A DNA stretch of 40,564 nt from Frankia sp. AiPs1 (GTDB lineage: Bacteria > Actinomycetota > Actinomycetes > Frankiales > Frankiaceae): the NCBI RefSeq assembly GCF_023716945.1, contig NZ_JAMQQF010000013.1:1-40564 (forward strand), written 5' to 3'. Numbering within the stretch: position 1 is the stretch's first letter; every line of letters begins with the position of its first letter. The notes under the pieces are model-generated. The model made no database searches, was not told the origin of the DNA, and worked only from the letters and a program-made list of their open reading frames with translations. The translations under genes and the position numbers were made by a program. Of the stretch, positions 1-8,261 are shown one piece after another.

Positions 1-125
1 GCCATGCCCGGCGCCCGCGCCCACAGCCCGGCGGGGACGGGCACGACGTCGAGAACCGCCGGGTCCAGCCCGCGTGGCACGCCGACGGGCGACCGGACCG
101 CGGGGCGTGCGGGCCGTCTGCCCAT
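1..125 (-). CDS. possible partial gene, N-terminal 41 residues, runs off left edge
   Basis: An open frame begins at an ATG (complement of 123-125) and stays open to the left edge. It has mostly G or C at third codon positions, as real genes here do. The visible peptide starts MGRRPARPAVRSPVGVPRG and is rich in Pro, Arg and Val. No domain can be recognised in so short a piece. It lies downstream of, and on the same strand as, the MFS exporter and the GlxA-like fragment, so it could be the last gene of that group. It could equally be a chance frame in GC-rich DNA. Confidence 0.3.
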   Translation of the reverse strand, partial: MGRRPARPAVRSPVGVPRGLDPAVLDVVPVPAGLWARAPGM

Positions 126-257
126 CAGCCGCCCGATCCTGCTGCCGCACCCGCGTGCACCGCTCGCATGCTCTGTCTCTCCTGCCTTCCCTGCCCGCTG
201 CCCCGCTCCCGCCCTCGTCGGCATCACGTACGGACGGGCGCCGCGGTTCACCCGGGG

Positions 258-713
258 TCAGTCCGGGAACGGGGCGGCGGCGACGCGTCCGAGGAAATCC
301 AGGTTGCGGATGTGCGCGGCGATCGTCGACGCCGGTTTCCTGGCCGCCTCGGCCCGCAGGACGTCGATGACGAACGCAGTGAAGCCCGCCCGCGGGTACG
401 CCGTAGGCACCTCGTCGACGAGCGCGGCGTACGCCGGACCGACGCCCACCCCCGTACCCACGCCTGTGCCGGCGTTCTCGCCCATGGCCATACCTGTGCC
501 GACGTCCGTACCCGCGCCGACGTCCGTACCCGCGCCGACGCCCGCGCGCAGGACCGTCGTCGCGCTCGCGGCGCGGTCCGGTCCCGGGCCGTCGCCGTTG
601 GCCGACCGCGCCTGCAACACGCGCGACGCCGACGCGAACACGTCCGCCGGCCCGGTGATGTCAAGAAGCTGGACGCCGTCGAAGGCCACGATCACGACTT
701 GCCGGGGGTCCAC
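258..713 (-). pseudogene. chimeric ORF: GlxA/DJ-1-like start joined to HD-hydrolase-like tail
   Basis: This 151-codon frame opens with a GTG (complement 711-713), 48 bp downstream of the MFS exporter on the same strand. Residues 5-31 (VVIVAFDGVQLLDITGPADV and on) match the first beta-strand and helix of DJ-1/PfpI domains of GlxA-type AraC regulators. The homology then stops and a low-complexity Gly/Thr/Val stretch follows, built from short DNA repeats. The last 60 residues (PTAYPRAGF, ARKPASTIAAHIRNLDFL, PFPD) resemble the C-terminus of cyanamide-hydratase-like HD proteins. Neither half is a complete domain: the DJ-1 part lacks its nucleophile elbow and the AraC DNA-binding region, and the HD part lacks the HD motif. 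I read it as a deletion fusion of two genes, so probably a pseudogene. Both domain assignments are by eye. Confidence 0.5.
446..546. repeat. short tandem repeats inside the chimeric ORF
   Basis: An 18-bp unit beginning GACGTCCGTACC occurs twice in tandem at 501-518 and 519-536. Decayed 6- and 12-bp variants of the same GTACCC/GTGCCG theme extend on the left to about 446. On the minus strand they encode Gly-Thr/Asp-Val-Gly repeats. They sit exactly between the GlxA-like and HD-like halves of the surrounding frame. Confidence 0.8.
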
Positions 714-761
714 CAGCCCAGCATCGCCGCGGGCCCGTCAGGCGGCAATGACACCTCTCTG

Positions 762-2363
762 TCAGATCCGGCCATCCGACGCCAGCCCATCAGCCGCAGT
801 GCGATCGGGTGGCTCCGTGCCCGCCCCATCCGTGCCCGCCACGGTGGTGGGTCCGGGCGGCCGTGGTGCGTCTCCCATCGGGATCGGATGGGTCAGCAGC
901 ACGGTGAGGAAGAGGACCGCTACGCCGATCGCGCCGACGGTGAACGCCTCGGCCACCCCGTGCGCCAGCACATATCTCGCCAGCTCGTCGGGGGCAAGGC
1001 CACCCGGCGCGTCGCCGCGCGCGTGCCGGGCTGCGCTGCCGAAGACGGTGACGAGGACGGCCAGGCCCAGCGAGCCGCCGACCTGCTGGGTCGTGACCAT
1101 CATGCTGGCGGCCGCCCCGGAGTGCTCGGCGGGAACGCCCGCGACGAGGCTCACGCTCAGCGGCACGAACAGCAGGCCCAGACCGGCTCCGAACAGCAGC
1201 AGCGGCCCGAGCACGACCGAGGTGTAGCTGCTGGTCGCCGAGACCTGCGCCAGCCACAGCATGGCCCCCGTGCTCAGCGCGGCCCCGACCAGCATGAGCG
1301 GCTTCGGACCCACCCTGGGCAGCAGTCTCGACGCCCGCGAGGCCGACACCAGGATGCCCAGTGACAGCGGGAGGAACGCAAGCCCCGCGCGCAACGCGCT
1401 GAGTCCGAGGACCTCCTGCAGGACCTGGGTACCGAAAAAGAACATGCTTAGCATGCTTCCGGTCAGCAGCAACAGGAGAAGATAGGTCCGCGCCCGGCTG
1501 GCCTCGGCGATCAGCCGCAGCGGGACGACCGGCTGCGCGGCCCGCGACTCGACGACCACGAGCGCCGCGAGTGCGAGGACGGCGAGCAGGAACGCACCGA
1601 GAGTCCGTCCGTCTGCCCAGCCGGCCGCGGAGGCGCGCAGGAACCCGTAGACGCCGGACGCGAGACCGACCACGGAACACAGCGCCCCGGCCACGTCGAA
1701 GCGGCCCTCGCGACGCGGCGGTGTGCGCAGGAAGCGCGGGGCCAGCAGCAGAATGGCGAGCCCGAACGGCACGTTGATGAACATGACCCACCGCCAGGAC
1801 AGCCAGGTGGTGAGCATGCCGCCGGCGATCAGCCCGATCGAGCCGCCGACGCCGGCCACCGCCGCCCACGCCCCCATTGCCCGGGTGCGGGCGGGGCCCG
1901 GCGGAAAGTTGGCGGCGATGAGCGCCAGCGCGTTCGGCGACGCGCACGCGGCCCCGACGCCCTGCCCGACGCGGGCGGCGACGAGCATCCACGGTGCGGT
2001 GGACAGGCCGCCGAGCAGCGAGGCGACCGTGAACAGGGCGATCCCGCCGAGCAGGGTGGCGCGGCGCCCCAGCAGGTCCCCGGCCCGCCCGCCGAGCAGC
2101 AGCAGTCCGCCGTAGGCCAGCGTGTAGGCGTTGATCACCCAGGCCAGGTCGGTGGCGGTGAAGCCGAGGGACTCCCGAATCCTGGGCAGCGCAACATTCA
2201 CGATCGTGATGTCGAGGACGAGCATGAGCTGGCAGGTCACGATCGTGACCAGCGCGATCCGGGCGCGCCTCGCCTCCTGCGCCGGCGGCCCCGCAGCGGT
2301 CTGCCCCGCCGACGACGCAGCGGACGACGAGGAGGCCGGCGACGAGGACGACGACGAGGACAT
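762..2363 (-). CDS. MFS drug exporter, DHA2 (14-TM, EmrB/QacA) family
   Basis: A 533-residue proton-driven efflux transporter of the cytoplasmic membrane. After a Ser/Ala-rich start, the first membrane segment reads TCQLMLVLDITIVNVALPRI, the DHA2 signature region around motif D1 (LDxTIVNVALP). Motif A follows (GRAGDLLGRRATLLGG), then RVGQGVGAACASPNALALI (motif B, with its Arg) and the motif C-like GVGGSIGLIAGG. Length and hydrophobic pattern fit 14 segments. The ATG at 2361-2363 precedes a charged region and the first helix, which supports the start. It is divergent from a TetR regulator at 2598, with a palindrome (2391-2406) between them, the usual arrangement for a locally repressed drug pump. 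The substrate cannot be predicted. Confidence 0.93.
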   Translation of the reverse strand: MSSSSSSSPASSSSAASSAGQTAAGPPAQEARRARIALVTIVTCQLMLVLDITIVNVALPRIRESLGFTATDLAWVINAYTLAYGGLLLLGGRAGDLLGRRATLLGGIALFTVASLLGGLSTAPWMLVAARVGQGVGAACASPNALALIAANFPPGPARTRAMGAWAAVAGVGGSIGLIAGGMLTTWLSWRWVMFINVPFGLAILLLAPRFLRTPPRREGRFDVAGALCSVVGLASGVYGFLRASAAGWADGRTLGAFLLAVLALAALVVVESRAAQPVVPLRLIAEASRARTYLLLLLLTGSMLSMFFFGTQVLQEVLGLSALRAGLAFLPLSLGILVSASRASRLLPRVGPKPLMLVGAALSTGAMLWLAQVSATSSYTSVVLGPLLLFGAGLGLLFVPLSVSLVAGVPAEHSGAAASMMVTTQQVGGSLGLAVLVTVFGSAARHARGDAPGGLAPDELARYVLAHGVAEAFTVGAIGVAVLFLTVLLTHPIPMGDAPRPPGPTTVAGTDGAGTEPPDRTAADGLASDGRI

Positions 2364-2390
2364 GACAGCCTCCCGATCAACGCTTCATAA

Positions 2391-2406
2391 GATACGAATC
2401 CGTATC
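2391..2406. promoter_or_regulatory. palindromic operator between MFS exporter and TetR gene
   Basis: GATACG-AATC-CGTATC is a 6+4+6 perfect inverted repeat, 28 bp upstream of the exporter start codon and inside an AT-richer patch that would hold its promoter. Size and position fit a TetR-type operator for the divergent regulator. The binding partner is inferred from position only. Confidence 0.6.
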
Positions 2407-2597
2407 CAATTCGGGAGGGTAGCAGAGCGCCGCCCCCCGATCACCCACCTTTCCGCCGACCTCGTCCCGCCCATGTCGACCCCCTGGCGCGGGTACGCTC
2501 GGGGCCGGGCCGACGATCCGCCGCCGGGGTGTGTCGCACGGTCGGCGGCCACGGGCGGACGGGGCAGGCGGACCCGCGGACGGGAGGCAGGGCGATC

Positions 2598-3254
2598 GTG
2601 GGCGTCGTTCCCGCCGACAGGCAGCGCGCGGAGGTGACCCAGGGGCCCCGCGCCGGTGTGGTCGCCACCCGTCGCCGCGGCGACACGCTGCTGGAAGCGA
2701 TCTTCGACGCGGTCTTCGACCAGCTCCGGACCGTCGGTTATGCCAACCTGACGATGGACCGGGTCGCGGCCGCCGCCGGAACCAGCAAGACCGTGCTGTA
2801 CCGCCGCTGGGCCACCAAGGAAGGCATGATCGCCGACGCGTTGCGGCACCGGCTGCCCTCGCCGGGCGACATCCCCCTGACCGGCGATCTGCGCGCCGAT
2901 GTCCACGCACTGCTGCGCTGCGTGCAGGCGTCCTTCAGCGCCACCCGCGGCACGGCGTTCCAACTTGTGTCGGCTGAGGCGGGCTGCGGCCGTCCCGCCA
3001 TTCGCCAGACGATCATCGACCACGTGGTCGAGCCGTGCGTCGAGCTCATCGGGGAGGTCCTGCGCCGGGCGGCCGAACGCGGCGAGATCCGGCCCGAGGC
3101 CGCCAGCGAACTGGTGGCCGCCAGCGGACCTGCCATGCTCGTGCAGTACTCGCTGATCCGGGAGCCTGTCGTGCCCGACGAGTTCGTCGCCTCCGTCGTC
3201 GACCAGATCGTCCTGCCGCTGACGACCAGGTCCGCGAGCGCTGAGCACCGCTGA
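2598..3254 (+). CDS. TetR/AcrR family transcriptional regulator
   Basis: A 218-residue one-component repressor. The N-terminal helix-turn-helix is clear: LLEAIFDAVFDQLRTVGYANLTMDRVAAAAGTSKTVLYRRWATKEGMIADAL, with the canonical S-K-x-x-L-Y-R-R-W recognition helix. The C-terminal part (ISAxxRP-type, here SAEAGCGRPAIRQTIIDHVVEP) fits the TetR_C ligand and dimer domain common next to MFS pumps. I chose the GTG at 2598 because GGGAGG lies 10 bp upstream; a longer frame from 2529 has no better signal. It is divergent from the DHA2 exporter and probably represses it and itself. Confidence 0.9.
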   Translation: MGVVPADRQRAEVTQGPRAGVVATRRRGDTLLEAIFDAVFDQLRTVGYANLTMDRVAAAAGTSKTVLYRRWATKEGMIADALRHRLPSPGDIPLTGDLRADVHALLRCVQASFSATRGTAFQLVSAEAGCGRPAIRQTIIDHVVEPCVELIGEVLRRAAERGEIRPEAASELVAASGPAMLVQYSLIREPVVPDEFVASVVDQIVLPLTTRSASAEHR

Positions 3255-3299
3255 GCACCGCTGATCACGGCCGAGCACGGCCGAGCACGGCAGCCACCG
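3240..3299. repeat. 10-bp tandem repeat at the end of the TetR gene
   Basis: About six degenerate copies of a decamer (GCTGAGCACC, then GCTGATCACG, then GCCGAGCACG) run through the TetR stop codon (3252-3254) into the intergenic region. The rest of the gap up to the kinase gene (3300-3496) shows no gene. It should contain the kinase promoter, but I see no convincing -35/-10 pair. Confidence 0.75.
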
Positions 3300-3496
3300 C
3301 CGGCGCGCGGCGAACGGAGTGCGGCGGCCGGCGAGCGCGGAGTCGTGTCCAGAAGCCTTCTGCTCTGCACTAGTTTGGTCATGACCGATGGGCGTCGTAT
3401 TGACACAGAGCGAACCGCCTTCGGTCGGCCCTTCCACCCTTGACCGTGACATGTACCCATGACGGAGCGTGATGAGTTCTGCGGACGGACGCGTCG

Positions 3497-5404
3497 ATGC
3501 AGAATCTTGAACCGGGGGATCCGTCGACGATCGGCCCCTACCACCTGCGTGCCCGGATCGGTGAGGGCGGCATGGGGCGGGTGTTCCTGGCCCACTCGCC
3601 CTCCGGTCGGCTGATGGCCGTCAAGGTGGTCCGGCCTGAGCTGGCCGGGGACGGCGGGTTCCGGGACCGTTTCCGGCGGGAGGTCGCGGCGGCGAGGCTG
3701 GTCAGCGGGGCGTTCACCGCCCCGGTCGTGGACGCCGACCCGGATGCGGCGACGCCGTGGCTGGCCACCCTGTATGTGCCCGGCCCGTCGCTGCACGAGG
3801 CGGTGACGCGCTGCGGGCCCTTCGGTCCGACGGTGCTGCGTCGGCTGGGGGCCGGCGTGCTGGAGGCGATCGTCGCCGTGCACCGAGCCGGCATCGTCCA
3901 CCGGGATGTGAAGCCGAGCAACGTCCTGCTCGCCGCCGACGGGCCGCGCCTGATCGACTTCGGCATCGCCCGGGCCGCCGATCACACGGAGCTCACCCGG
4001 GCGGGCGACATCGTCGGCACCGCCGCGTACATGTCGCCGGAGCAGGCCGCCGGTGGTGCCGCGGGGCCCGCGGCCGACGTGTTCTCGGCCGCCGCCGTCC
4101 TCGTCTTCGCCGCCACCGGACGCGGTCCGTTCGGCCGGGGCGATCCGGCCGCGATGCTGTTCCGGGTCGTGCACGGCTCCCCGGACCTGACCGGGGTGCC
4201 GGCCGATCTCGGCGACGCGCTGCGGTCCTGCCTGGCGAAGGACCCGGCCGAGCGGCCCCGCCCCGACATGCTGCTGCGCTGGTTCGCCGACGGGGTGGAG
4301 GTCGCGGCCGAGACCTGGCCACCGGCGGTCAGCACGCTGGTGGCGCAGCACACCGCCGAGGTCGGCGACCACCTACCACCGGCGCGTCCGGACCCGCCCG
4401 CCTGGTCGGCGACCCCGGACGCCCCCCGTTCGCCGACCCGGGTCATGGCCCCGGCCTACGTCCCGCCCCCACCGACCCCACCGCCCCTGCTGACACCCCG
4501 ACCTCCGCAGGTCTCCCCACCGGCACGAACACCACCACCGGCCCGAACACCACCGCCTGACCGAACACCACCGCCTGACCGAACACCACCGCCCGCACGA
4601 ACACCGCCTGTCCGGACGCCGCCACCCGCCCGGACACCCGCGCCCCCGCAGACACCCGCGCCTCCACGGACACCCCCACCGCCGCAGACGCCACCACCCG
4701 GGCAGACGCCACCACCCGGGCAGACTCAGCCACCCGGGCAGACGCCACGACCCTGGCAAACGCAGCCAAGCCCGTGGACGCCTCCCCCGCAGCCGGTCCA
4801 GGTGCCCCGCCCCCTCGCGGGCGACGAGGCCGTCTTCCTGGGGCCGCGGCGGAGGTTGCTGGTCGTCGGCTCGCTACAGGTCGGCGTCGGCGTCGTCCTG
4901 CTGGCTGCGGCCTTGATCGTCCTCGTTGAACTCCTGTTCACCTACCGGGGCTACAACTCCAGTGGTATCTCCACCGCGCTCCTGGGGGCCGGCGTCGTCG
5001 TTGTCGTCGGCGCCGCCGCGCTGTTCCCGGGCTGGCGGCGGCTGCGCTTCGGCCTGCGGCCCGCGAAGCTGACGATCGGCCCCTACGGCCTGCGCGCGGA
5101 GCTCGGCGGGCAGCGGTACGAACGCGCCTGGCCGGAGGTCGCCCGTGCCGACGTCATCCGGCTGGGTCGCCGGGAGGTGCTGGCGGTCTGGCCAGCGCGG
5201 CCCACCGTCCCCTGGGCGGCCGGGCCGCCCCGGCCGTCGCGCCGGACCCCGAAGGCCCGCTACCGGTTCGCCTGGTACAACCCGGTGCTCCACTGTGACG
5301 TCGTGATGGACATGGCACAGCTGCGGGGACGCCCCGCGCGGCGCGTCTCCGCCGCACTCGGCGCGGTCAGCGCCGCGACGCGCAGATCCGCCCCCGGGCG
5401 ATAG
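3497..5404 (+). CDS. membrane Ser/Thr protein kinase with Pro-rich linker and two TM segments
   Basis: A 635-residue Hanks-type kinase. The glycine loop is IGEGGMGRV (residues 21-29), the catalytic lysine K43 lies in MAVKVV, the loop is HRDVKPSN with D137, the DFG aspartate is D154, and activation-segment residues GTAAYMSPEQA follow. All key residues are present, so it should be active. Residues about 310-440 form a Pro/Thr/Arg linker of TPPPARTPPP and TPPPGQ repeats. Two hydrophobic segments follow (about 455-480 and 490-512). A soluble tail of about 120 residues (TIGPYGLRAEL, W-P-E-V) resembles a bacterial PH-like domain by eye. With two membrane segments both the kinase and the tail would be cytoplasmic. 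There is no PASTA sensor. The gene stands alone, facing the CDF transporter gene. Confidence 0.92.
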   Translation: MQNLEPGDPSTIGPYHLRARIGEGGMGRVFLAHSPSGRLMAVKVVRPELAGDGGFRDRFRREVAAARLVSGAFTAPVVDADPDAATPWLATLYVPGPSLHEAVTRCGPFGPTVLRRLGAGVLEAIVAVHRAGIVHRDVKPSNVLLAADGPRLIDFGIARAADHTELTRAGDIVGTAAYMSPEQAAGGAAGPAADVFSAAAVLVFAATGRGPFGRGDPAAMLFRVVHGSPDLTGVPADLGDALRSCLAKDPAERPRPDMLLRWFADGVEVAAETWPPAVSTLVAQHTAEVGDHLPPARPDPPAWSATPDAPRSPTRVMAPAYVPPPPTPPPLLTPRPPQVSPPARTPPPARTPPPDRTPPPDRTPPPARTPPVRTPPPARTPAPPQTPAPPRTPPPPQTPPPGQTPPPGQTQPPGQTPRPWQTQPSPWTPPPQPVQVPRPLAGDEAVFLGPRRRLLVVGSLQVGVGVVLLAAALIVLVELLFTYRGYNSSGISTALLGAGVVVVVGAAALFPGWRRLRFGLRPAKLTIGPYGLRAELGGQRYERAWPEVARADVIRLGRREVLAVWPARPTVPWAAGPPRPSRRTPKARYRFAWYNPVLHCDVVMDMAQLRGRPARRVSAALGAVSAATRRSAPGR

Positions 5405-5525
5405 CCTCGCCGGGCCGGACCCCGCCCACCGGCGCCATCGCAGCCGTTGCGTGGTCCCGGCCGCCGGGACGGCCCGGTGGGACCAGCAGGATCGCGGAAG
5501 TCGAGGTCGTGCTCGGCAGCGTGGC

Positions 5526-5556
5526 GCGGTTCCGCGGAACCGCCCCGGGCCCGGGG
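5526..5556. terminator. back-to-back palindromes between convergent genes
   Basis: An 18-nt perfect palindrome (GCGGTTCCGCGGAACCGC, 5526-5543) runs directly into a second (CCCCGGGCCCGGGG, 5543-5556). They lie between the kinase gene (+) and the CDF gene (-). No T-run follows, so if it terminates transcription it would be as a hairpin without a U-tract, common in high-GC actinobacteria. Otherwise the 5405-5637 gap holds nothing I recognise. Confidence 0.45.
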
Positions 5557-5637
5557 CTGGGGGCATGGGCAGGGCGGTGGTCGGAGGGTCGGAGGGGATG
5601 ACGCAGGGCGCGGCAGCGGTCCCGCGAGCAGACCGGC

Positions 5638-6777
5638 TCAGGAGGTGGCCGGGGTGGCGGCAGGCGCGTCGTCGGGGGTGAGGGAGGGCTCGTCGGGGGC
5701 GGAGAGGCTGAGCACGGCGTCGACGACGGCGGGTGAGGCGGACAGCTTGGCCTCCACCCCGCGCAGGCGCAGCGCGACGTTGGGCTCGATGTCGTCGCCG
5801 ATCAGGTCCACATCCCCGACAACGGTGATCATCCTGGGACCCACGACCTCCAGGCGCAGGCGGGTGACCCGGTCGACCTCGGGCAGCGCCAGCAGGGCCC
5901 GCAGTGTCGCCGCCCGCACCTGCGGGTCGGCCTCCTGCCCGACGAGGAACCGCCGGTTGTGGCTGATGAGCACGGTGGCCACCACCCCGAGCAGCAGCCC
6001 GACCAGGATCGAGCCGAGCGCGTCGAAGGCCGCCACGCCGGTGATCTGGTGCAGCGCCAGCCCGAGCGCGGCGATCACCACGCCGGCGAGCGCCGCCGAG
6101 TCCTCGGCGAAGACCGCGCGCAGCGTCGGGTCGGACGTCTCCACCACGTGCTCGAGGACGTCCCGGTTCATCGACGCGGCCTCGGGCCGGGCCTGGCGCA
6201 CCGACTGCAGGAACGAGGTCCCCTCCAGCAGGAACGACACCGCCAGCACGATGTAGCCGATCAGGTAGTCCCCGCCGGACTCGCCGGCGAACAGTTCCTG
6301 CACCCCGTGGGTGATGGAGACCGCGCCCCCGGCGACGAACAGCCCCATGGCCGCGAACAGCGCCCAGACGTACGCCTCGCGGCCGAACCCGAGCGGATGA
6401 CCCGGCTCCGGCGGGCGACGCGAACGCCGGTTCGCCATCACCAGGAAGACCTCGTTGCCGGTGTCGGCCCAGGAGTGGGCGGCCTCGGCGACCATCGAGG
6501 CGGAGCCGGTGAGCAGGGCCGCCCCCGTCTTCGCGATCGCGATGACCAGGTTCGCGACGAAGGCGACGGCGACGGTGAGGCCGCTCTCGCTCTTGCCGCC
6601 GCCGCCGTCCTGCTGCAGCGGGATGGCGTCCTGCGCCTCGGACGGCAGCTCGGCCGTGGCGGGCGGCGTCGTCAGGCTCTCGGTCGCCGGCTCGCACTCC
6701 GCCGAGGCCGCCGGCGCCGCAGGTGATGCAGGGGTGGGCTGGGTGGCGGCAGGCGCGCCGTCGGTGTCAGCGGGCAT
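5638..6777 (-). CDS. cation diffusion facilitator (CDF) transporter
   Basis: A 379-residue inner-membrane metal(II)/H+ antiporter. After an Ala/Pro-rich cytosolic start come six hydrophobic segments: GLTVAVAFVANLVIAIAKTG; ALLTGSASMVAEAAHSWADTGNE, with the CDF metal-site signature of membrane helix 2 (H-S-x-x-D); YVWALFAAMGLFVAGGAV; and onwards to FAEDSAALAGVVIAALGLAL. A C-terminal cytoplasmic domain has the VDRVTRLRLEVVGP and DVDLIGDD pattern. The H/D and E/D pairs resemble the SLC30A9-like branch. The ATG at 6777 is preferred because AAGGA lies 7 bp upstream; the ATG at 6804 has no such site. Substrate is probably zinc or another divalent metal. A TetR gene is divergent at 6930 and could regulate it. 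Confidence 0.88.
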   Translation of the reverse strand: MPADTDGAPAATQPTPASPAAPAASAECEPATESLTTPPATAELPSEAQDAIPLQQDGGGGKSESGLTVAVAFVANLVIAIAKTGAALLTGSASMVAEAAHSWADTGNEVFLVMANRRSRRPPEPGHPLGFGREAYVWALFAAMGLFVAGGAVSITHGVQELFAGESGGDYLIGYIVLAVSFLLEGTSFLQSVRQARPEAASMNRDVLEHVVETSDPTLRAVFAEDSAALAGVVIAALGLALHQITGVAAFDALGSILVGLLLGVVATVLISHNRRFLVGQEADPQVRAATLRALLALPEVDRVTRLRLEVVGPRMITVVGDVDLIGDDIEPNVALRLRGVEAKLSASPAVVDAVLSLSAPDEPSLTPDDAPAATPATS

Positions 6778-6929
6778 GCCTTGGTCCTTAGCCCCGATGA
6801 CCATGTTCTAACCCGACAATGCTGGATGTGTCGCACGGATCGCCGCGGCGGCCGTGGTGTCGCTCATGTGACCGGCCAGACGCCGCCGGCTCGGCACGGG
6901 AACGGGTCGCACGCTGTTAGCGTGCCCCG

Positions 6930-7541
6930 GTGGAAGTAACGGGCGGGCGGGGCCTGCGGGTCGACGCGGCGCGCAACTACGAACGGATCATCGCCGCGGC
7001 GGACCGGGCCTTCGAGGACGTCGGGCGGGCCGTGACGCTGGAGGAGGTGGCCCGGCGCGCCGGCGTGGGGGTCGCGACGGTCTACCGCCGGTTCCGCAAC
7101 CGCGACCAGCTCCTGCGCGCCGTGTTCGACCACCTCGTCAGCACCGAGATCGTGCCCCGGTTGACCCGGGAGACCGACGACCCGTGGCACGACCTCGTCG
7201 GCGCGTTGGAGGCCACGGTGGCGGCGCTGGCCGGCCGGCAGGTCATCCTCGCCCTCGCCCGCGAGACCGACGCCTTCCACGTCGAGGGGGTGCACCGCTA
7301 CCTGGAGTCAATGGAACGGCTGCTTGGCCGCGCCCGCGACGCCGGCGTGGTCCGCCCCGAGCTGGAGCGCCGGGACCTGTCCGCGGTCGTCGTGATGGCC
7401 CTGGCCACCGTGAACCCCGACGACCCGGCGGGCCTGGACCGCCGCCGCTACCTCGCGCTGCTCGTCGACGGGCTGCGCCCGGCCCCCGGCGAGCTGCCAC
7501 CCCCGGCCCCCGACGGCCAGCAGACCTCCGCGGCGAGCTGA
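6930..7541 (+). CDS. TetR family transcriptional regulator
   Basis: A 203-residue regulator with a typical N-terminal helix-turn-helix: RIIAAADRAFEDVGRAVTLEEVARRAGVGVATVYRRFRNRDQLLRAVFDH. The C-terminal region (EATVAALAGRQVILALARETDAFH) fits the ligand/dimer half. The GTG start at 6930 follows TTAGCG and has no Shine-Dalgarno, so the message may be leaderless. It is divergent from the CDF transporter (126 bp start to start by frame ends) and precedes a lipoprotein gene on the same strand. The ligand is unknown. Confidence 0.88.
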   Translation: MEVTGGRGLRVDAARNYERIIAAADRAFEDVGRAVTLEEVARRAGVGVATVYRRFRNRDQLLRAVFDHLVSTEIVPRLTRETDDPWHDLVGALEATVAALAGRQVILALARETDAFHVEGVHRYLESMERLLGRARDAGVVRPELERRDLSAVVVMALATVNPDDPAGLDRRRYLALLVDGLRPAPGELPPPAPDGQQTSAAS

Positions 7542-7562
7542 CCGCAGGCGTCCCACGGTTCC

Positions 7563-8051
7563 GTGCACGGATACGGTGAACTCGGATCAGGCTGGCCGCA
7601 GCCACCTTCGGATGATCGAGGAGGGGCCGTAATCCGGATTCGTGGCGCAGTCGTGTGTGGGGTCGCGCTGGTTGCACTGGCCGGATGCACCTCGGGCGAA
7701 GCCGGGAAAGGCGCGCCAGCCGTGGGTGCACCTGTCACGGCGGGCCCGCTCGAGACGTTCCAGCGGCGGCCCGGGGTGGTCGCGTTCGTGGCCGCGTTCC
7801 GTACAGCGCTCCCCGATCTGGCCGACGGCCGATCCGACGAGGCCATCGCCTCGGACGTCACCCAGGTCTGCCTGGACGATCTGCGGGACCCGACGACGGG
7901 TCAGCCCGCGCCCGACGGGGAGGCAGCCGCGCTGCGGCGCATCCCGAGTAGGTTCGAGCGGAACGGAATCACGCCGGACACCGTCGCCGCCAGACTGATC
8001 CTTTCTCTGGCCAGGGGTACGGCATGTAGCCGGGTGCACGTCGTCGAGTAG
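7563..8051 (+). CDS. small secreted lipoprotein, DUF732-like
   Basis: A frame of up to 162 residues. A signal peptide with a lipobox is clear: RIRGAVVCGVALVALAGC, with the LAGC cysteine as lipidation site. The mature part has two further cysteines (VTQVCLDDL and GTACSR). Its helical pattern, FVAAFRTALPDLADGRSDEAIASDVTQVC then TPDTVAARLILSLARGTAC, resembles the short DUF732 proteins of actinobacteria. The only usable start codon is GTG at 7563, which leaves about 27 extra residues before the hydrophobic core. The true start may be a rare codon near 7630, so the 5' end is uncertain. It follows the TetR gene by 21 bp. Confidence 0.7.
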   Translation: MHGYGELGSGWPQPPSDDRGGAVIRIRGAVVCGVALVALAGCTSGEAGKGAPAVGAPVTAGPLETFQRRPGVVAFVAAFRTALPDLADGRSDEAIASDVTQVCLDDLRDPTTGQPAPDGEAAALRRIPSRFERNGITPDTVAARLILSLARGTACSRVHVVE

Positions 8052-8155
8052 ACAGGTCGCACTGTGGTCGTGATCTGACGGCCTGCCCGCGCCGCCTGAT
8101 CCGGACCGTCGAGCCGTATCCAGGTCGGGACCGGGAGGCGCCCTGCGGTACGCGA

Positions 8156-8183
8156 TGTACGGTCTGCGGGCCCAGACCGTACA
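8156..8183. promoter_or_regulatory. 11-bp perfect inverted repeat upstream of the Sir2 gene
   Basis: TGTACGGTCTG (8156-8166) and its exact reverse complement CAGACCGTACA (8173-8183) flank a 6-nt spacer. It lies about 105 bp downstream of the lipoprotein gene and 78 bp upstream of the Sir2 ATG. It could terminate the upstream unit (no T-run follows) or be a regulator-binding site. A possible -10 (CATAAT, 8248-8253) lies just upstream of the Sir2 start. Confidence 0.55.
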
Positions 8184-8261
8184 GAACGCACCGCCACCGG
8201 CGCGGTTCCGCGGATCCCCTTGATCACCAGGGGCGGTTGCGGGCCGCTCATAATTGCTGCG

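Noticed and set aside
2738-4372. 544-codon minus-strand frame over TetR and kinase
   Set aside because: Antisense to two genes with intact catalytic or HTH motifs; no domain of its own.
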